Shown here piece by piece: positions 1-9,819 of a DNA stretch of 21,671 nucleotides. This DNA comes from Micractinium sp. NFX-FRZ (taxonomy: Eukaryota; Chlorophyta; Trebouxiophyceae; Chlorellales; Chlorellaceae), in contig JAPTJF010000675.1 of assembly GCA_029339195.1 (NCBI GenBank), positions 1 through 21,671 on the forward strand. The letters run 5' to 3'. The stretch's first letter is position 1; each line of letters starts with the position of its first letter. A program made the translations under genes and the position numbers. The notes beneath the pieces were generated by a model. It had not been told where the DNA came from, did no database searches, and saw only the letters and a list, made by a program, of their open reading frames with translations.

Positions 1-162
1 CTGGGCATGCTAGGCATGTGCTGCCCTTGCTGTGCTGCCTCAACCCCCCCCCCCCCCCCCCCGCCCCTCTCCCCCCCCCTCCCCTGCCCTGCCCGGTCGC
101 ACTCGCTCCACCCCTGCCCTGGCCCCAGCTCACCTCTCTCCCCCCTCCATCATCACCTGCAG
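1..162 (+). other. 3' part of an intron of the adrenodoxin reductase gene, with a poly-C run
   Basis: This stretch precedes the first visible exon and ends in a C/T-rich tract and a CTGCAG acceptor (AG at 161-162). It contains an uninterrupted run of 19 C at 44-62 followed by more C-rich sequence. No exon of the reductase could be recognised here, so the N-terminal half of that protein must lie to the left of the window. Confidence 0.7.
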
Positions 163-3100
163 GAACAGTGCAGTGAAGGAGGTGCACCTGTTGGGGCGGC
201 GCGGCCCGGTGCAGGCGGCCTTCACCCCCAAGGAGCTGCGGGAGCTGCTGAGCCTCAAAGGGGTCAAGGTGGGAGGGGTGGGGGGCACCCGGGAGAGGAG
301 TGGGTGGGGAGGGACGCGCTGCAGTGGGTCAGCAGCACGAGCAAAGGCCAGCCGGGCACCCCAGGTGGGGTGGTGGGTCTCGCCACGCCAGCAGAAGCTG
401 CGTGAGCTGCTGAGCTGGAAGGGAGGGGGAGGGGAGGGGGCACTCAGCATGGTGTGGTGGGCCTGCCAGGTGGCCCTCCCTCCCACCCCACACCTCGATG
501 TAAGGGTGGCGTGTCTCTCCCCAGCTCCCCTTGCCTCGCCCCCCTTCCCCTCCCATCCCACCCTGCCAAAGCCGGCCTGGGACTCCCAATGTACTGCGTC
601 CACCTCGCCGCGCTCTGTTTTCCCAGCCTTCCACAGTGTGCCTGTCCCCGGCCCTTCCACGCACTCCATCAGCTTGTCATGTCCAGCTCTCTTTCCCGTA
701 CTTCCACAGCGTGGTCTCTCCTGGCTGTTGAAGTGTGCGGGACTGCCCTTCCCACCCCCCCTTCAGGTGGTCATGGACCCGGCCGCCTTCCAGCTGACCC
801 CCGCTGACGAGGCAGAGATGAAGGCGACGCGCATGAAGAAGCGGGTCCACGAGATTCTGAGCAAGGCGCTGGCGGCGCCGCAGGAGGGGTGAGTTGGCCT
901 GCGCAGCAAGGAGGGGTGCGGGCAGCCGGGGGAGGGCACCCGAATGCACCGCATTCTGACCCAGGCGATGGCGCCGCAGCCGCAGGAGGGGTGGGCAGCA
1001 TAGGAGGCGTTGTTGAGATGCAAGCAAGGACATGTGTGAGGGTGCATGAGGAGCAATGCCTTGGTTCCTCTGCGGGACATGCATATCCGGATGTCATGCT
1101 GCTCCCCGCGGCGACAAACTCTTGCACATCCACCTCCTGGGCTGCATGTTTTATAGTATAGTATTTTTTAAACCACGTTTTTACCAAACAATCTTCTCCC
1201 ACCCCTACAGGGACAGGTCCCTGCACATCCACTTTCTGCGTAGCCCTGTGGAGGTGGCTGCCCACGAGGGGCGGGCGGCAGAGGTGCGGCTGGAGAGGAC
1301 CAAGCTGGAGCCAGCGGAGGGGGGCGGCGACCAGAAGGCGCGCGGCACCGGTGAGGCGGGGCGCTGCGCACGCTTGGAGCCCGGGGGTTGGGGGCACAGG
1401 AGGGCACAAGGGCAAAGCTGTCGGGGGCCGGGTCCCTGCCACCTCACCACCACCACCTGCCCTCCCTCACCCCTCACGAAATGTCTCCAGGCTGCTACTC
1501 AAGCTCCCCCTATGGGCCCTGCCTGTCCCCTGTCATCATGTCTTGCATTGCCTGGCAAAACCGCAACCTGTTTGTGACGGCCTCCCCTCGTTTGTGACGG
1601 CCTCAACCTGTGCAGGCGAGTACGAGACAATCCCCGCCGACCTGGTGCTCAAGTCGATTGGCTTCAAGTCTGTGGGGATCCCTGGGGTTGCGTTCGATGC
1701 GCGCAAGGGTGTGGTGCCCAACAAGCTAGGCCAGGTGGGCGGGTTGCGCCTTTGGGTGGCTGACTGCGGATTGGGGGAGGCAAGGGCATGCGAGCACTGT
1801 GCCTGGGATAGCCAGCATACGTGTCAAACGGATGCGGGAGAAGCAGAGGAGAGATGCAAAGCATGCCTGGGGTGGTTGCGTGAAGGAGTGGCCTTGCAAG
1901 CGTGCCAGCCCTCTTGAACTTGCACGTGTGAGCCCCTGCTGATGTTCGTCCCTCCCGTCCGTGTATGCACCCACCTGCTGGTCTGCCTCCCCTCCTGCCC
2001 TGCCATGCGCCTGCCCGCCCGCCTGCCCGCCTGCCACTTGCCACCTGCCTGCCCACCAATGCACCTTGCCACCCTTACCCGCCTGCCTGATAGCGTAGTC
2101 ACCCGGTGCCTCACCCGCCCCTCCTCGTGCCTGCATGCCCCAGCCTCCCCTGGCCTCCCTCTGGTCCCTCAGCTGCCTTGTGCCTCAACTCTTGCCTGCT
2201 GTGCCTGCTGTGCCTGCTCACCTTCCTTGCAGGTGTACACAGAAGAGGGGGAGGCTTTTGAGCCGGGGCTGTATGTGTGCGGCTGGCTCAAGCGTGGCCC
2301 CTCAGGTGCGCTGCGCTGCACTGCCGCCTGCCGTCATGGCCCTGCCTGACCGCCTGCCCACGTGCTTGACTGAACTTGCCTGCTTAAACATAATACTCGC
2401 CTGCTTCTCCATGTGACCTTCTGCTGTGGGCATCAGTGGCACCAGCTCTAGGGAATGCTGAGCAGACAGTAGACACAGTGGCGCAGGCACTGTCACACCT
2501 GCGACTCCCTCTACTGCTGACATCCCTGCTTTGCTACACATGTGACGGTTCAACCTTTGCACCAACTGCAGGCATCATTGGCACCAATCTGGTGGACGCC
2601 GAGCAGACGGTGGACACAATGGTGCAAACACAGGACAGCTTCAGGGCAGTGGAGGCGCAGCCCGCGGGGGCAGAGGGCCTGCGGCAGCTGCTGGACTCGC
2701 GAGGCGTGCAGGCAAGCCGCCGCTGCCGCTGCTAGTGCTGCTGCTGCTGGTACTGCTGCTGCTGCTGTTGCTGTTGCTGCTGTAGCTGCTGTTGTTGCTG
2801 CCGCTGCTGCAGCCGCTGCCTGCTGCCTGGTGCAGCTGTTGACGTTGCTGCCTTTGCTGCGCTGTGTTGCTGGCAATTGCTGCTGTTGCTGTGCTGTGTC
2901 CGCCCCGCCGCCAGGGCCCCTGCCTTGCCTAGCTGCGTTGCTTCCGTTGCTGCCGTGCTCTCTTCCTCCCGCGCCCTCCCAGCCTGCACAGTTGCACTGC
3001 TGCAAAGCAGTGCACCCCCCGTCCTTCCCCCACCATGCACCTGCCCCCTCAAGTGTCACCTTATTACGGGGTGGGAGCATGGGGTGCACTCACCCTCCCC

Positions 3101-3352
3101 TCCCCTACCATGCACCTGCCTCCTCAGTCCTCAGTCCTCAGCCAACCCTCTTTGTTCTTACCACTCACTGCTGTGCATTGACCTGTCCCTCCCCTCTCCC
3201 CCTGCCCCTCGCCCACACCCCTGCAGGTGGTCAGCTTTGCTGGGTGGGAGCGTGTGGACTCTGAGGAGGTGCGGCGGGGCACGGCCCAGGGCAAGCCCCG
3301 CGACAAGCTGACGAGCGTCGACGAAATGCTGGCTGTGGCGCAGGCGGCGTGA
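163..3352 (+). CDS. NADPH:adrenodoxin (ferredoxin) oxidoreductase, mitochondrial; C-terminal half, 5' partial
   Basis: Flavoprotein that passes electrons from NADPH to a mitochondrial [2Fe-2S] ferredoxin, used in Fe-S cluster and heme/cofactor synthesis. Exons read as 163-268, 767-888, 1211-1350, 1616-1734, 2233-2305, 2572-2711 and 3227-3352. All phases join in frame, giving about 274 residues to a TGA at 3350-3352. The first exon holds LLGRRGPVQAAFTPKELREL, the family's NADPH-phosphate-binding RRGP segment followed by the KELRE helix. The fifth and sixth exons join to give GLYVCGWLKRGPSGIIGTN, the conserved FAD/NADP-site signature near the C-terminus. The last exon has VSFAGWERVDSEEVRRG and a GKPRDKL motif, matching the family's C-terminal end. 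The first base of exon 163 completes a codon from an unseen upstream exon. The last intron is GC-AG. No TGTAA signal is visible downstream before 3750. The family assignment rests on remembered sequences of animal and plant homologues. Confidence 0.93.
393..430 (+). repeat. Decayed copy of the end of reductase exon 163-268, inside the next intron
   Basis: The stretch AGCTGCGTGAGCTGCTGAGC matches the exon at about 234-253 at 19 of 20 bases, about 162 bases downstream. It reads KLRELLSWKG against the exon's ELRELLSLKG, in the same frame. A purine-rich tract like the one after the true donor follows it. Confidence 0.85.
941..993 (+). repeat. Decayed copy of the end of reductase exon 767-888, inside the next intron
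   Basis: The copy reads RMHRILTQAMAPQPQEG against the exon's RVHEILSKALAAPQEG. It has one in-frame 3-base insertion and keeps the GGGGTG donor context. The shared ATTCTGA is offset by 99 bases. Similarity covers about 50 bases. Confidence 0.85.
1110..1141 (+). repeat. Decayed copy of the start of reductase exon 1211-1350, inside the preceding intron
   Basis: The sequence reads GDKLLHIHLLG against DRSLHIHFLR at the start of the real exon, in the same frame and 99 bases upstream. About 21 of 30 bases match, including TGCACATCCAC exactly. The acceptor AG is missing in the copy (CCGCGG in place of CTACAG). Confidence 0.75.
2425..2490 (+). repeat. Decayed copy of the start of reductase exon 2572-2711, inside the preceding intron
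   Basis: CATCAGTGGCACCAG and GAGCAGACAGTAGACACAGT match the exon's CATCATTGGCACCA and GAGCAGACGGTGGACACAAT, offset by about 141 bases. The copy has a one-base insertion and a TAG stop, and its acceptor AG has become GG. The peptide AEQTVDTVAQ mirrors the exon's AEQTVDTMVQ. Confidence 0.85.
2712..3226 (+). other. GC-AG intron with a long imperfect CTG/GCT repeat
   Basis: The donor is CAG|GCAAGC at 2712 and the acceptor is CTGCAG ending at 3226. No GT near the exon end keeps the family sequence in frame, whereas this GC donor joins GVQ directly to VVSFAGWE as in homologues. From about 2717 to 2903 the intron is an imperfect CTG/GCT repeat. Near 3030 and 3107 it has two copies of a CACCATGCACCTGCC-like segment. 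Confidence 0.8.
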
Positions 3353-3749
3353 GGGCGGACCGCACCGCTCACCGCCCGATTCCTTTGAACCCCGCAAGTC
3401 CTTGCAATTGCACGGGCCCTTATGGCAGCAGCCCCCCGTTTGTTTGCTTGCCTGCCCATCTGCTGGAAGACATGCTGGCCCTCCTTAGGTCGCACAGCTG
3501 GCCCCTGGTACCTTGCAAAGCCATGCCTCATCGTGGCACTGCACATTGAAAACCTGTTGTCAGCGAGGGGAGCCATGGAACATGCACACACACGTTCACT
3601 GGTGCACCGCACAGCTGCTCGCCAGCTAGGTCTGCCCCTCCTCTGGATCCGTCAGAACCTAAAAAGAACCACAGCGCGCACTCCCCATGTGTCCCCTCTT
3701 CCCAGGCCTGTGAAGTGGCATGCCTGGCATCGCTAGCGGTGAGCGGAGC
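3353..3749. other. Intergenic region between two convergent genes
   Basis: This lies between the stop of the + strand reductase and the stop of the - strand membrane protein. I see no convincing exon in it. No TGTAA was found on the + strand. Confidence 0.6.
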
Positions 3750-3754
3750 TTACA
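3750..3754 (-). terminator. TGTAA polyadenylation signal overlapping the stop codon of the membrane protein gene
   Basis: The minus strand reads GTGTAAGC, so the chlorophyte polyadenylation motif TGTAA includes the TAA stop codon. No other TTACA (plus-strand view) was seen between here and 3353. If used, the 3' UTR would be only tens of bases long. Confidence 0.4.
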
Positions 3755-5071
3755 CGGCTGGTACTGTGCTGCCTGCCCCGCTCCCCCAGAGATTGAGCGC
3801 GACAGCAGAGTCAAAGACGATGCCCAGCAGGATCCACAGGGCTGCCGCAGCCCCAGCACCGTCCAGCTCAGCAACCACCTCTGAGATGGCAGCATAGGCA
3901 GGTGCCTGCCAGCCTCCCTCACCCGCCAGCCCCGCCTGCCGCCGCTGCTCGCTGTGCCGCTGGAACAGCCGTGACTCGAGCACTGCCTGGCCCAGGGCGG
4001 GGAGCACCAGCCCCAGCAACAGCTGGAGGTAGGCGAGGACGACGGCACACTCGGCTGCGGGTGTGAGGGCCCCGGCGGCGGGTGCCCCTACGGCAAAGTA
4101 GTTGAAACGCAGCATGCCCAGCAGCTGGTACGCGCTGTGCATGAAGTGCTGCCCCTCCGGCTGCCCCAGCATGCCGGCTGCGCACATTTGCGGGTTGAAC
4201 CGCGCCAGCCGCAGCGTTGCCGCCAGGTGCACGGGCAGCGCCCATCTGTGGTGGGCGGCAAGCGGGGCGAAGCACGTCGTTGCTGAGTTGGCGCCAGTGC
4301 AGCTTGCATGCTGCCCGCGCACCCCAGCGCTGCGCTGACTGGTCGGAGGTGTACAAGCCAGGACAAGCATCCATTCCCCTGATTCAACGCCTGCAATGCA
4401 CTGGCCAGCTCGGCAGCGCATGCAGACAACTGGCGCCGCTGCACACAGCCCGTGCAACCACGGGCAGGCGCCTCACCTCAGCTGCATGTGAAAGGCCCAG
4501 AGGATGAGGGTGTTGGGCACCCTGCTCACGATCAGCACCACTGCTGCGAGCTGCAGGGATACCGCCGTAGCGGCAACGCCGCCGCTGCTGCTGCCCAGGG
4601 CAGCAGGAGCTCCCACCTGCTCCAGCCATGCTTGGGCCACAAGGCACACGTCATGCGTGCTGACACTGAGCAGTGCTGCGAGCGCTGGGACGACCTCACG
4701 GAAGCGGGCGTGGCTGCCGCCGTCGGGGCAGACGGCCGGCCTGCACCTGTGCTGCCACACCAGCGCGCCGCAGCCCAGGCAGAGCAGGGAGGACCAGAGG
4801 GCCTGCATTCCTGCAGAAGACGAAGGCAGCCTGTGCCACACCATGGCCACTACCGCCTGCGAGGGGCAGCGCCAGTTGAACAGCAGGGGCAACCAGGCAT
4901 GAGGCGAGCGGCGAGGAAGGGGCAGGGCGCCCACAGCTGAGTGGGGTCAATGGCAAGCCTCTGTTGCCTAAACCTCACCACTGCAAGCAGGCATGCCGCT
5001 TTTGCGACGGCATCTGTCGCTAAGTTGAAGCGGACGCGGAAATCGAGGTGTGGGGAGCCAGGCAGCGGCAT
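3750..5071 (-). CDS. Unrecognised multi-pass membrane protein
   Basis: Proposed exons, in transcript order, are 5071-4979, 4856-4477 and 4245-3750. The junctions are GTGAGG donor to CTCGCAG acceptor (phase 0) and GTGAGG to CACAG (phase 2), and the frame stays open to a TAA, giving about 322 residues. I do not recognise the family. Hydrophobic segments fit roughly six to seven membrane spans: AACLLAVAVVAMVW, ALWSSLLCLGCGALVW, VVPALAALLSV, TAVSLQLAAVVLIV, a stretch around VVLAYLQLLLGLVLPALG, and ALWILLGIVFDSAVAL near the end. The N-terminus (MPLPGSPHLDFRVRFNLA) is a choice; an in-frame ATG at 5164 would add 31 residues rich in His, Arg and Pro. The continuity of hydrophobic segments across both junctions is the main support. 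An upstream non-coding or coding exon cannot be excluded. Confidence 0.6.
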
Positions 5072-5554
5072 GTGGCTCGGGGCAGCGGCCGGCGGCACCT
5101 GCGGCACGTGGCAGTGGCGGCGGCGGTGGCGCCGCTGGCAGGGCAGAGTGCAGTGGTGCGGCAAGGGGGGTTGACCAAGTATAAAACACCACTTCGGTCA
5201 TGTGAGGGGCTGGGTCCGCAGCCTCCTTGCCAACCAGTTCTGCGCAAGCCAGGGGTAGCCTACGCCCGAAAAGGGGTTCTCGCCTAGAGGTCACGGCCGG
5301 CCAGACGTACCTTGCGAGGCGAGGTTTACGCTGCGACAGACTGGAGACCAACGGGTGCGCCACCAGACAGCGCTCGACTTGCCTATCCGGTACACTTTTT
5401 GGCGGCACCATGCCAGCCACCCGATGGCGCGCACTGTTTGCAGACTGAAGCATGCTGCTTCCTGAAGCGGTGCATCTATGAGTACATCTACATGGATGTC
5501 TAGTGTGTGACAGAGAGAAGAGGGCTGCACAGGCTTGCAGTGGTCAGTGGGCAG
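5072..5554. other. Intergenic region: CSA 3' flank and membrane-protein upstream region
   Basis: Both flanking genes run on the - strand. No exon with convincing protein sequence was found. No TTACA (a TGTAA on the minus strand) was seen here, so the CSA polyadenylation signal is not identified. A TATAAAA on the plus strand at about 5180 points the wrong way for either neighbour. Confidence 0.5.
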
Positions 5555-7687
5555 TCACTCGCTCCACGCATCTCCGTCGCTGTCCGCCTGCCCCTCATCC
5601 CGCTCCGCCGTCGTGCGCTCCGGGGCGGGACCCCACACCACGATGTTGCAGTCATCGCTGCCGCTGTAAAGCTCCTGAAATGAGGGGTTCCACCTGCAGC
5701 TCGGGCCCGGGGGCGGAGGGCAAGCCAGGCGGGCACGGGAAGGGAGGGTCAGCTGCTACGCAGTGCAAACAATGCGTGCAGGGTGGGCCAGGGTGGGCAG
5801 AGGGAGGGACGTGTATGCACGAGAGTGCCAGCTGCTGATGTACACCAGGGAGCTCTCCCAGTCCGTCCCAATGGTCCCGGCACACTGCCCCAGCCCAGGC
5901 ACAAGAGAAAAGCTAGGGGAGCATGCACCGCGCACACCCAGGGCACTTGCGGGCCCTCCTAGGTGTGGGTGCACGCCCAAACCCTGGACACCCTCCCCCG
6001 CTTGCCTGCAGCAGTTGATCGTGTCGAAGTGGCCGCCAGCCAGCGTGCGCAGCAGGCGTCCGCTGGCGATGTCATACATCTGTGGATCAGGCAGGGGGGG
6101 AGGAGAGGGAGCGAGACAGGGAGGATTGAACCAATGACGGCCCGAGGGAGGGGCCTTCCCCGGGGGAAGGGGCTGAGGGAAGGAGGGAGGGTCAATTAAG
6201 AGACAGGCCGGGACATGTGCTGTGGGCAGGGTTCCACAAGTGGTGGTTGACGCAGCAGCGCGCACCTCTCGAATGAGAGCAGAGCTGCGGGCTTTGGGGA
6301 CACACCAGTGACCGCCCCGCCGGGCGCAATCAGCCCAGGTCCAGCCACACCAAGAGCTGCCCTGTACAGATCAGAAAGGCACGCATACCCACACATGCAC
6401 CGCACCTGCACAACGCTGCCCGAAGGGTGGAAGAGGGTAGTCGAGTCATCTGAAACCGCCAGCTGGCGCGCCCGGCTGGCACGGTTGTAGGCGCCTTGAT
6501 AGTGCACCAGTGCATGGCTGCATGCTTACATGGGGGGTCGAGGGCAAGGAGCCAGGTAAGGCATGCGGAGGAGGCCGCAAGCAAAGCGGGTGGTGAGCGA
6601 GCGTGAATCCCTGGTCATGCAGCAGAGCTTTGTAGCGGCACGCACAGAGGCAGCGCACAGCGGATCAGGGCACCTGCTGGCATTGCAGCTCACGCCGGTG
6701 GGCAAGTGAGCAAGTGGCGTGCAGCAGTATGCACAACAGCCAGCGCCCCTGCACCTGTAGTTCGCTGCATCCCAGAGCCTCACACGGTCATCGGTGCCGG
6801 CGGTCAGCCAGTGCAGGCCATCAGGAGTAGGCACCACCCCTGCGGCAGGCAACCGGGTTGGCACAACTGGAGTGCTGAGTTGATGTGTAATGTGCGGTGA
6901 GGGCAGGTATAGAACGGCGGGCAACCCGGAAGAGCTCCGAAGATGGCGACAGGAGCTCAGCTATGGGAGGAGCTCAGCTTGCTAAGCAGGATGCTGAGGA
7001 GAAAAAAGGTGTTGTGAACGGGCCATTCAAGCGGGTGGGCAGTCTGGCAGCAAGCAATGCCAGGCCAGGCGGGCAGGCGGGCAGGCAGGGCAGGCAAGCA
7101 GGCGGCAGGAGTGGAAGCAGCTGGGTCGGGAGGCGGGCGGCACCTGTGATTGACCCCCCGTGTGCCGTGTTGTACTTGGTGATTCTCTCGGGAAGGAACA
7201 TCTTCTCGCTGCCACCACCTCCATGAGCGGCAGCTGCTGCAGCTGCAGCAGTCGCACTGCTGCTGCTGCTGCCAGCCCCGCCAGAGGTGCTGCGCGGCAC
7301 GGAGCGCTGCCTGGCGCTGCCGCTGGCGCCACCGCTGCCCTTGCGCTGCAGGCCAGCAGAGCTGCTGCGGCCGGCTCGGGAGCCAGCTGGCTGCTGCACA
7401 TCCTGCTGCCCCTCCCGCCCCTCCCGCCCCTCGCCTTGCTGCTGCTGCTCGTCACCCTGCTCCTGCTCCTGCTGCTGCTGCTGCTGCTGCTGCTTCTCCT
7501 GCTGCCGCCGCTGCTGGCGCTGCTGCTGCGTGTCATGCTCATCAAATATGTGCAGCGGCCCGGACCGGCGGATGTCCCACAGCCGAAGCTGGCCGTCGCA
7601 GCCGCCTGCAGTAACGGCATGAGGGCCAGCGAGTTGGGATGCCAGGAGCTGGTGAGGCAGTACATTGAGTTTGGTGGCGGCGGCGGC

Positions 7688-7729
<42 letters not shown>

Positions 7730-9365
7730 GCAGTTGAGGGCAGGACCTTGAGTGAAGACAGGTGCCATTGACAGAGCCACATTATCTGTCTCTCTGTTCA
7801 GCCGCCCGACCCGCATTTCCCCACACGATGCAACTCTATCATGAGGCACACTCAAAGGCCCACCCTGCCTGGCCGCCTTCTTGCCTGCCTGCCCTGCCGT
7901 GCGCACCTGTCACCACCTGCCACTCGCTCGCCGGAGACCACGCCACGCCCCACACCGCCGCACGGTGGCCGCTGAGTGTGTGTGTGAAGCCGCCAGACAC
8001 GATGTCACACAGCATGACCTGCGCAGGGCCAACATGCGCATGCCAAGGAGTGCATGTGAAACACTTTTTGTTTGCCAGAGAACTACACAGAATGACGTGC
8101 CCATGCTATGTGTGGAGTAGTGTTTATAGAGCGTCTGCTGTGCATGCACTTGGGTGCTCCTGGCACATTGCCAGGCACCACGGCCTGCACTGGGGCAGCG
8201 CACGCGGGCCAGGCAGGATGTGGAAGGTGGCCGGGTGGGAAGGCAGGCACGTCGGTGGGATGCACACACACCGGCAGGCTGCTCGTGGCAGAGGGTGCAT
8301 GAGGTAATCAGGCCTGCATGGCGGCATATAAGGTTGGCAATCCAAGCGGGCGCTAGCTGGCTGGTCCGCCCTCACCTGCGTGTCGCCGCTGCCCACAGCC
8401 ACCAGGCAGTGGCTGGTCGCCAGCGATGACATGGCGGCTGCGTACACTCGGGCAGCCAGGGAGAAGCTGCACACCACCCCCTGTGTGTTGGTGTCCCACA
8501 CCTTCACTTCCGAGTCAAACCCGCCTGCAGATGAGTGGCCACCAGCGTGGGGAGAGGTGAAACAGTCAACAAGCAATGCAGCCAGCCACTTGCTTGTGCT
8601 GACCAAACATGTGTTGTGAGGCGGCCCATTGAGGCCAGCCCAAGCAAGCATTTGCTGAAAATGACATCCCACCGCAGACAGGACGTGTCTGCACCCACCC
8701 CACCCCGCCCCACCCCACCTGACACAAACAGCCCCGAGTCCACTGGGTACCACGCTACAGCAGACACGCTGTACTTGTGTGCCCCAGGGGTCTGTTTTGT
8801 GATGGTGAAGAGGGCGGCGTGCTCCGTGTGCTCCGCATTAGCGGCGGCCGCCGCCACCTGCTCGCTGGCTCGCAGGAAGCGTGCGTTGCTGGTGAGAGCC
8901 GTCGCTGTGCCTGCCGCCTCGCGGGCTTGCTCCTGCGAGCTGCGCTCCGCTGCGCTGGTTGGCACTTGCGTGTCGTAAACGGCGATGGAGGCGTCGCCGG
9001 CGCCGGCAAGGAGGTACCGCTGCTCTCCCGCCTCGAGGTCTAGCGCCGACACCCCGCCGGTGTGCACGCTGCGGATGACCTTGGCATTGCTGAACTCCAG
9101 TGTGCGCAGCCTGAAGGGGTGTTGGCGGTCAGGCTTGGTTGGGTGAGGAGGGCGGGCGGAGGGGCGGACCTGTCGCGGCAGCGGTAGCGGCGGCAGTGTG
9201 GGCGGGGGCGAGAGCTGCAACTGCAGGCAGGTTGCGCAGCCTTCTTGGCGTGGCGCCCATCGTCAGGCGGGACGCTCACCTGTCTCGGCTCACTGCGCCG
9301 GGCACCTTGCGCCCGCCGTGCGCCGTCTGGTGCTCCCGCAGCAGCTCCGGCAAATGGGGCGCCAT
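5555..9365 (-). CDS. CSA: ERCC8/CSA-type WD40 protein, DNA excision repair
   Basis: Substrate receptor of a CUL4-DDB1 ubiquitin ligase acting in transcription-coupled nucleotide excision repair. Exons in transcript order are 9365-9280, 9110-8719, 8524-8376, 8018-7907, 7605-7144, 6839-6755, 6517-6406, 6079-6006 and 5693-5555. The joined frame is 1611 bases, 536 residues plus stop. Seven WD blades can be traced, among them SGLFVSGGFDSEVKVWDTNT, WQVVTGGCDGQLRLWDIRR, DGLHWLTAGTDDRVRLWD and FQELYSGSDDCNIVVWG. The phrases DTNTQG and TGGCDGQLRLWDIRR resemble plant CSA. The C-terminus ends in an acidic tail with AWSE, like the plant and animal proteins. Between blades 4 and 5 (about residues 268-385) there is a large Gln-, Ser- and Ala-rich insert; plant CSA has a shorter insert at the same place. 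The eighth intron is GC-AG. The start ATG gives an N-terminus of the expected length before the first blade. Confidence 0.93.
5694..6005 (-). other. GC-AG intron of the CSA gene
   Basis: The donor is CTGCAG|GCAAGC and the acceptor GAGCTGCAG. This joins DTINCC to RWNPSFQELYSG, matching the continuous human stretch CCVFQSNFQELYSG. A nearer AG, at the end of CATTTCAG, would delete conserved residues. Confidence 0.8.
6604..6645 (-). repeat. Possible decayed copy of the start of CSA exon 6517-6406, inside the preceding intron
   Basis: In the sense direction this reads YKALLHDQGF, against YSHALVHYQGAY across the real junction, about 115 bases downstream in the transcript. Base identity in the best 21 bases is about two thirds, so this is weaker than the other copies. 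Confidence 0.45.
7436..7529 (-). repeat. CAG repeat coding for Gln-rich insert in CSA
   Basis: The plus strand shows CTG runs; the sense strand encodes long Gln stretches broken by Arg, Glu and Lys. It forms the N-terminal part of the low-complexity insert between WD blades 4 and 5 and is likely to vary in length between strains. Confidence 0.85.
7675..7729 (+). repeat. (GGC)n(AGC)n microsatellite in a CSA intron
   Basis: About five GGC units followed by about fourteen AGC units lie in the intron between CSA exons 8018-7907 and 7605-7144. The acceptor for the next exon is at 7606-7607. Confidence 0.9.
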
Positions 9366-9819
9366 GTCGCAAGGACACGCAACCGCTTGCAGCTTGCTGC
9401 GATCAATTGCGAATTAATGTCTGGTGCCTGCAAGGCGATCAGCCACACCACTCTGTCCGATGTCGACGTGGCGAGAGTTGGCGAGTTGGCGAGGTTCTCA
9501 CGAAACCGCGAGCCAGCCAGGCGCAGGCCGGCCGGTACAATTCACGCACTGCACCTGACTGCGATTCATTTCATCTAGAAAGGCGCGCATCGTGCCTTCA
9601 GGTGGGCACGCAGTTTGCAACGAGCCTCAATTCCACACAGCGCCGCCTGCTGCTGCGCTTACAGAGACTTTCATGAAACCAGTCGCGTAGAGACGCACAG
9701 AGCTGGCATCGCAGCATCGCTGTGACGCCGCCGCCGCCGCCGCCGCCGCCTGCTCACGAACCCCGCCGCCTGCTCACGCACCCTGCCGCCCATTTCCCGA
9801 TGCAGCCCTCACTCAGGGC
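9366..9819. promoter_or_regulatory. Divergent promoter region between CSA and the COA4-like gene
   Basis: These 454 bases separate the start codons of a - strand and a + strand gene, so they should hold both promoters. No TATA box was recognised. Visible structure includes the direct repeat GAGTTGGCGAG near 9478-9494, a GCC run at 9726-9750, and a 20-base tandem repeat just upstream of the COA4 start. Confidence 0.6.
9726..9784 (+). repeat. GCC run and two 20-base tandem repeats upstream of the COA4-like start
   Basis: A GCC microsatellite (9726-9750) runs into GCCGCCTGCTCACGAACCCC (9745-9764) and GCCGCCTGCTCACGCACCCT (9765-9784). The repeats end 35 bases before the ATG, so they probably lie in the 5' UTR or core promoter. 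Confidence 0.85.

Noticed and set aside
1838..1900. A possible copy of reductase exon 2233-2305 (AGEAEERCKACLGWLREG against EGEAFEPGLYVCGWLKRG)
   Set aside because: Only the peptide is loosely similar; base identity is low and the offset is about 400 bases, unlike the other copies.
4936..4978. A 42-base intron alternative in the membrane protein gene
   Set aside because: It is shorter than plausible introns; the 122-base alternative ending at CTCGCAG joins in phase and keeps a hydrophobic segment continuous.
5178..5186. TATAAAA as a promoter element
   Set aside because: It is on the + strand while both neighbouring genes are transcribed from the - strand, and no + strand gene was found downstream.
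6236..6275. A possible copy of CSA exon 8 (CGCGCTGCTGCGTCAAC) in the preceding intron
   Set aside because: The shared GCTGCTGCG core is common low-complexity sequence here, so the match is not convincing alone.
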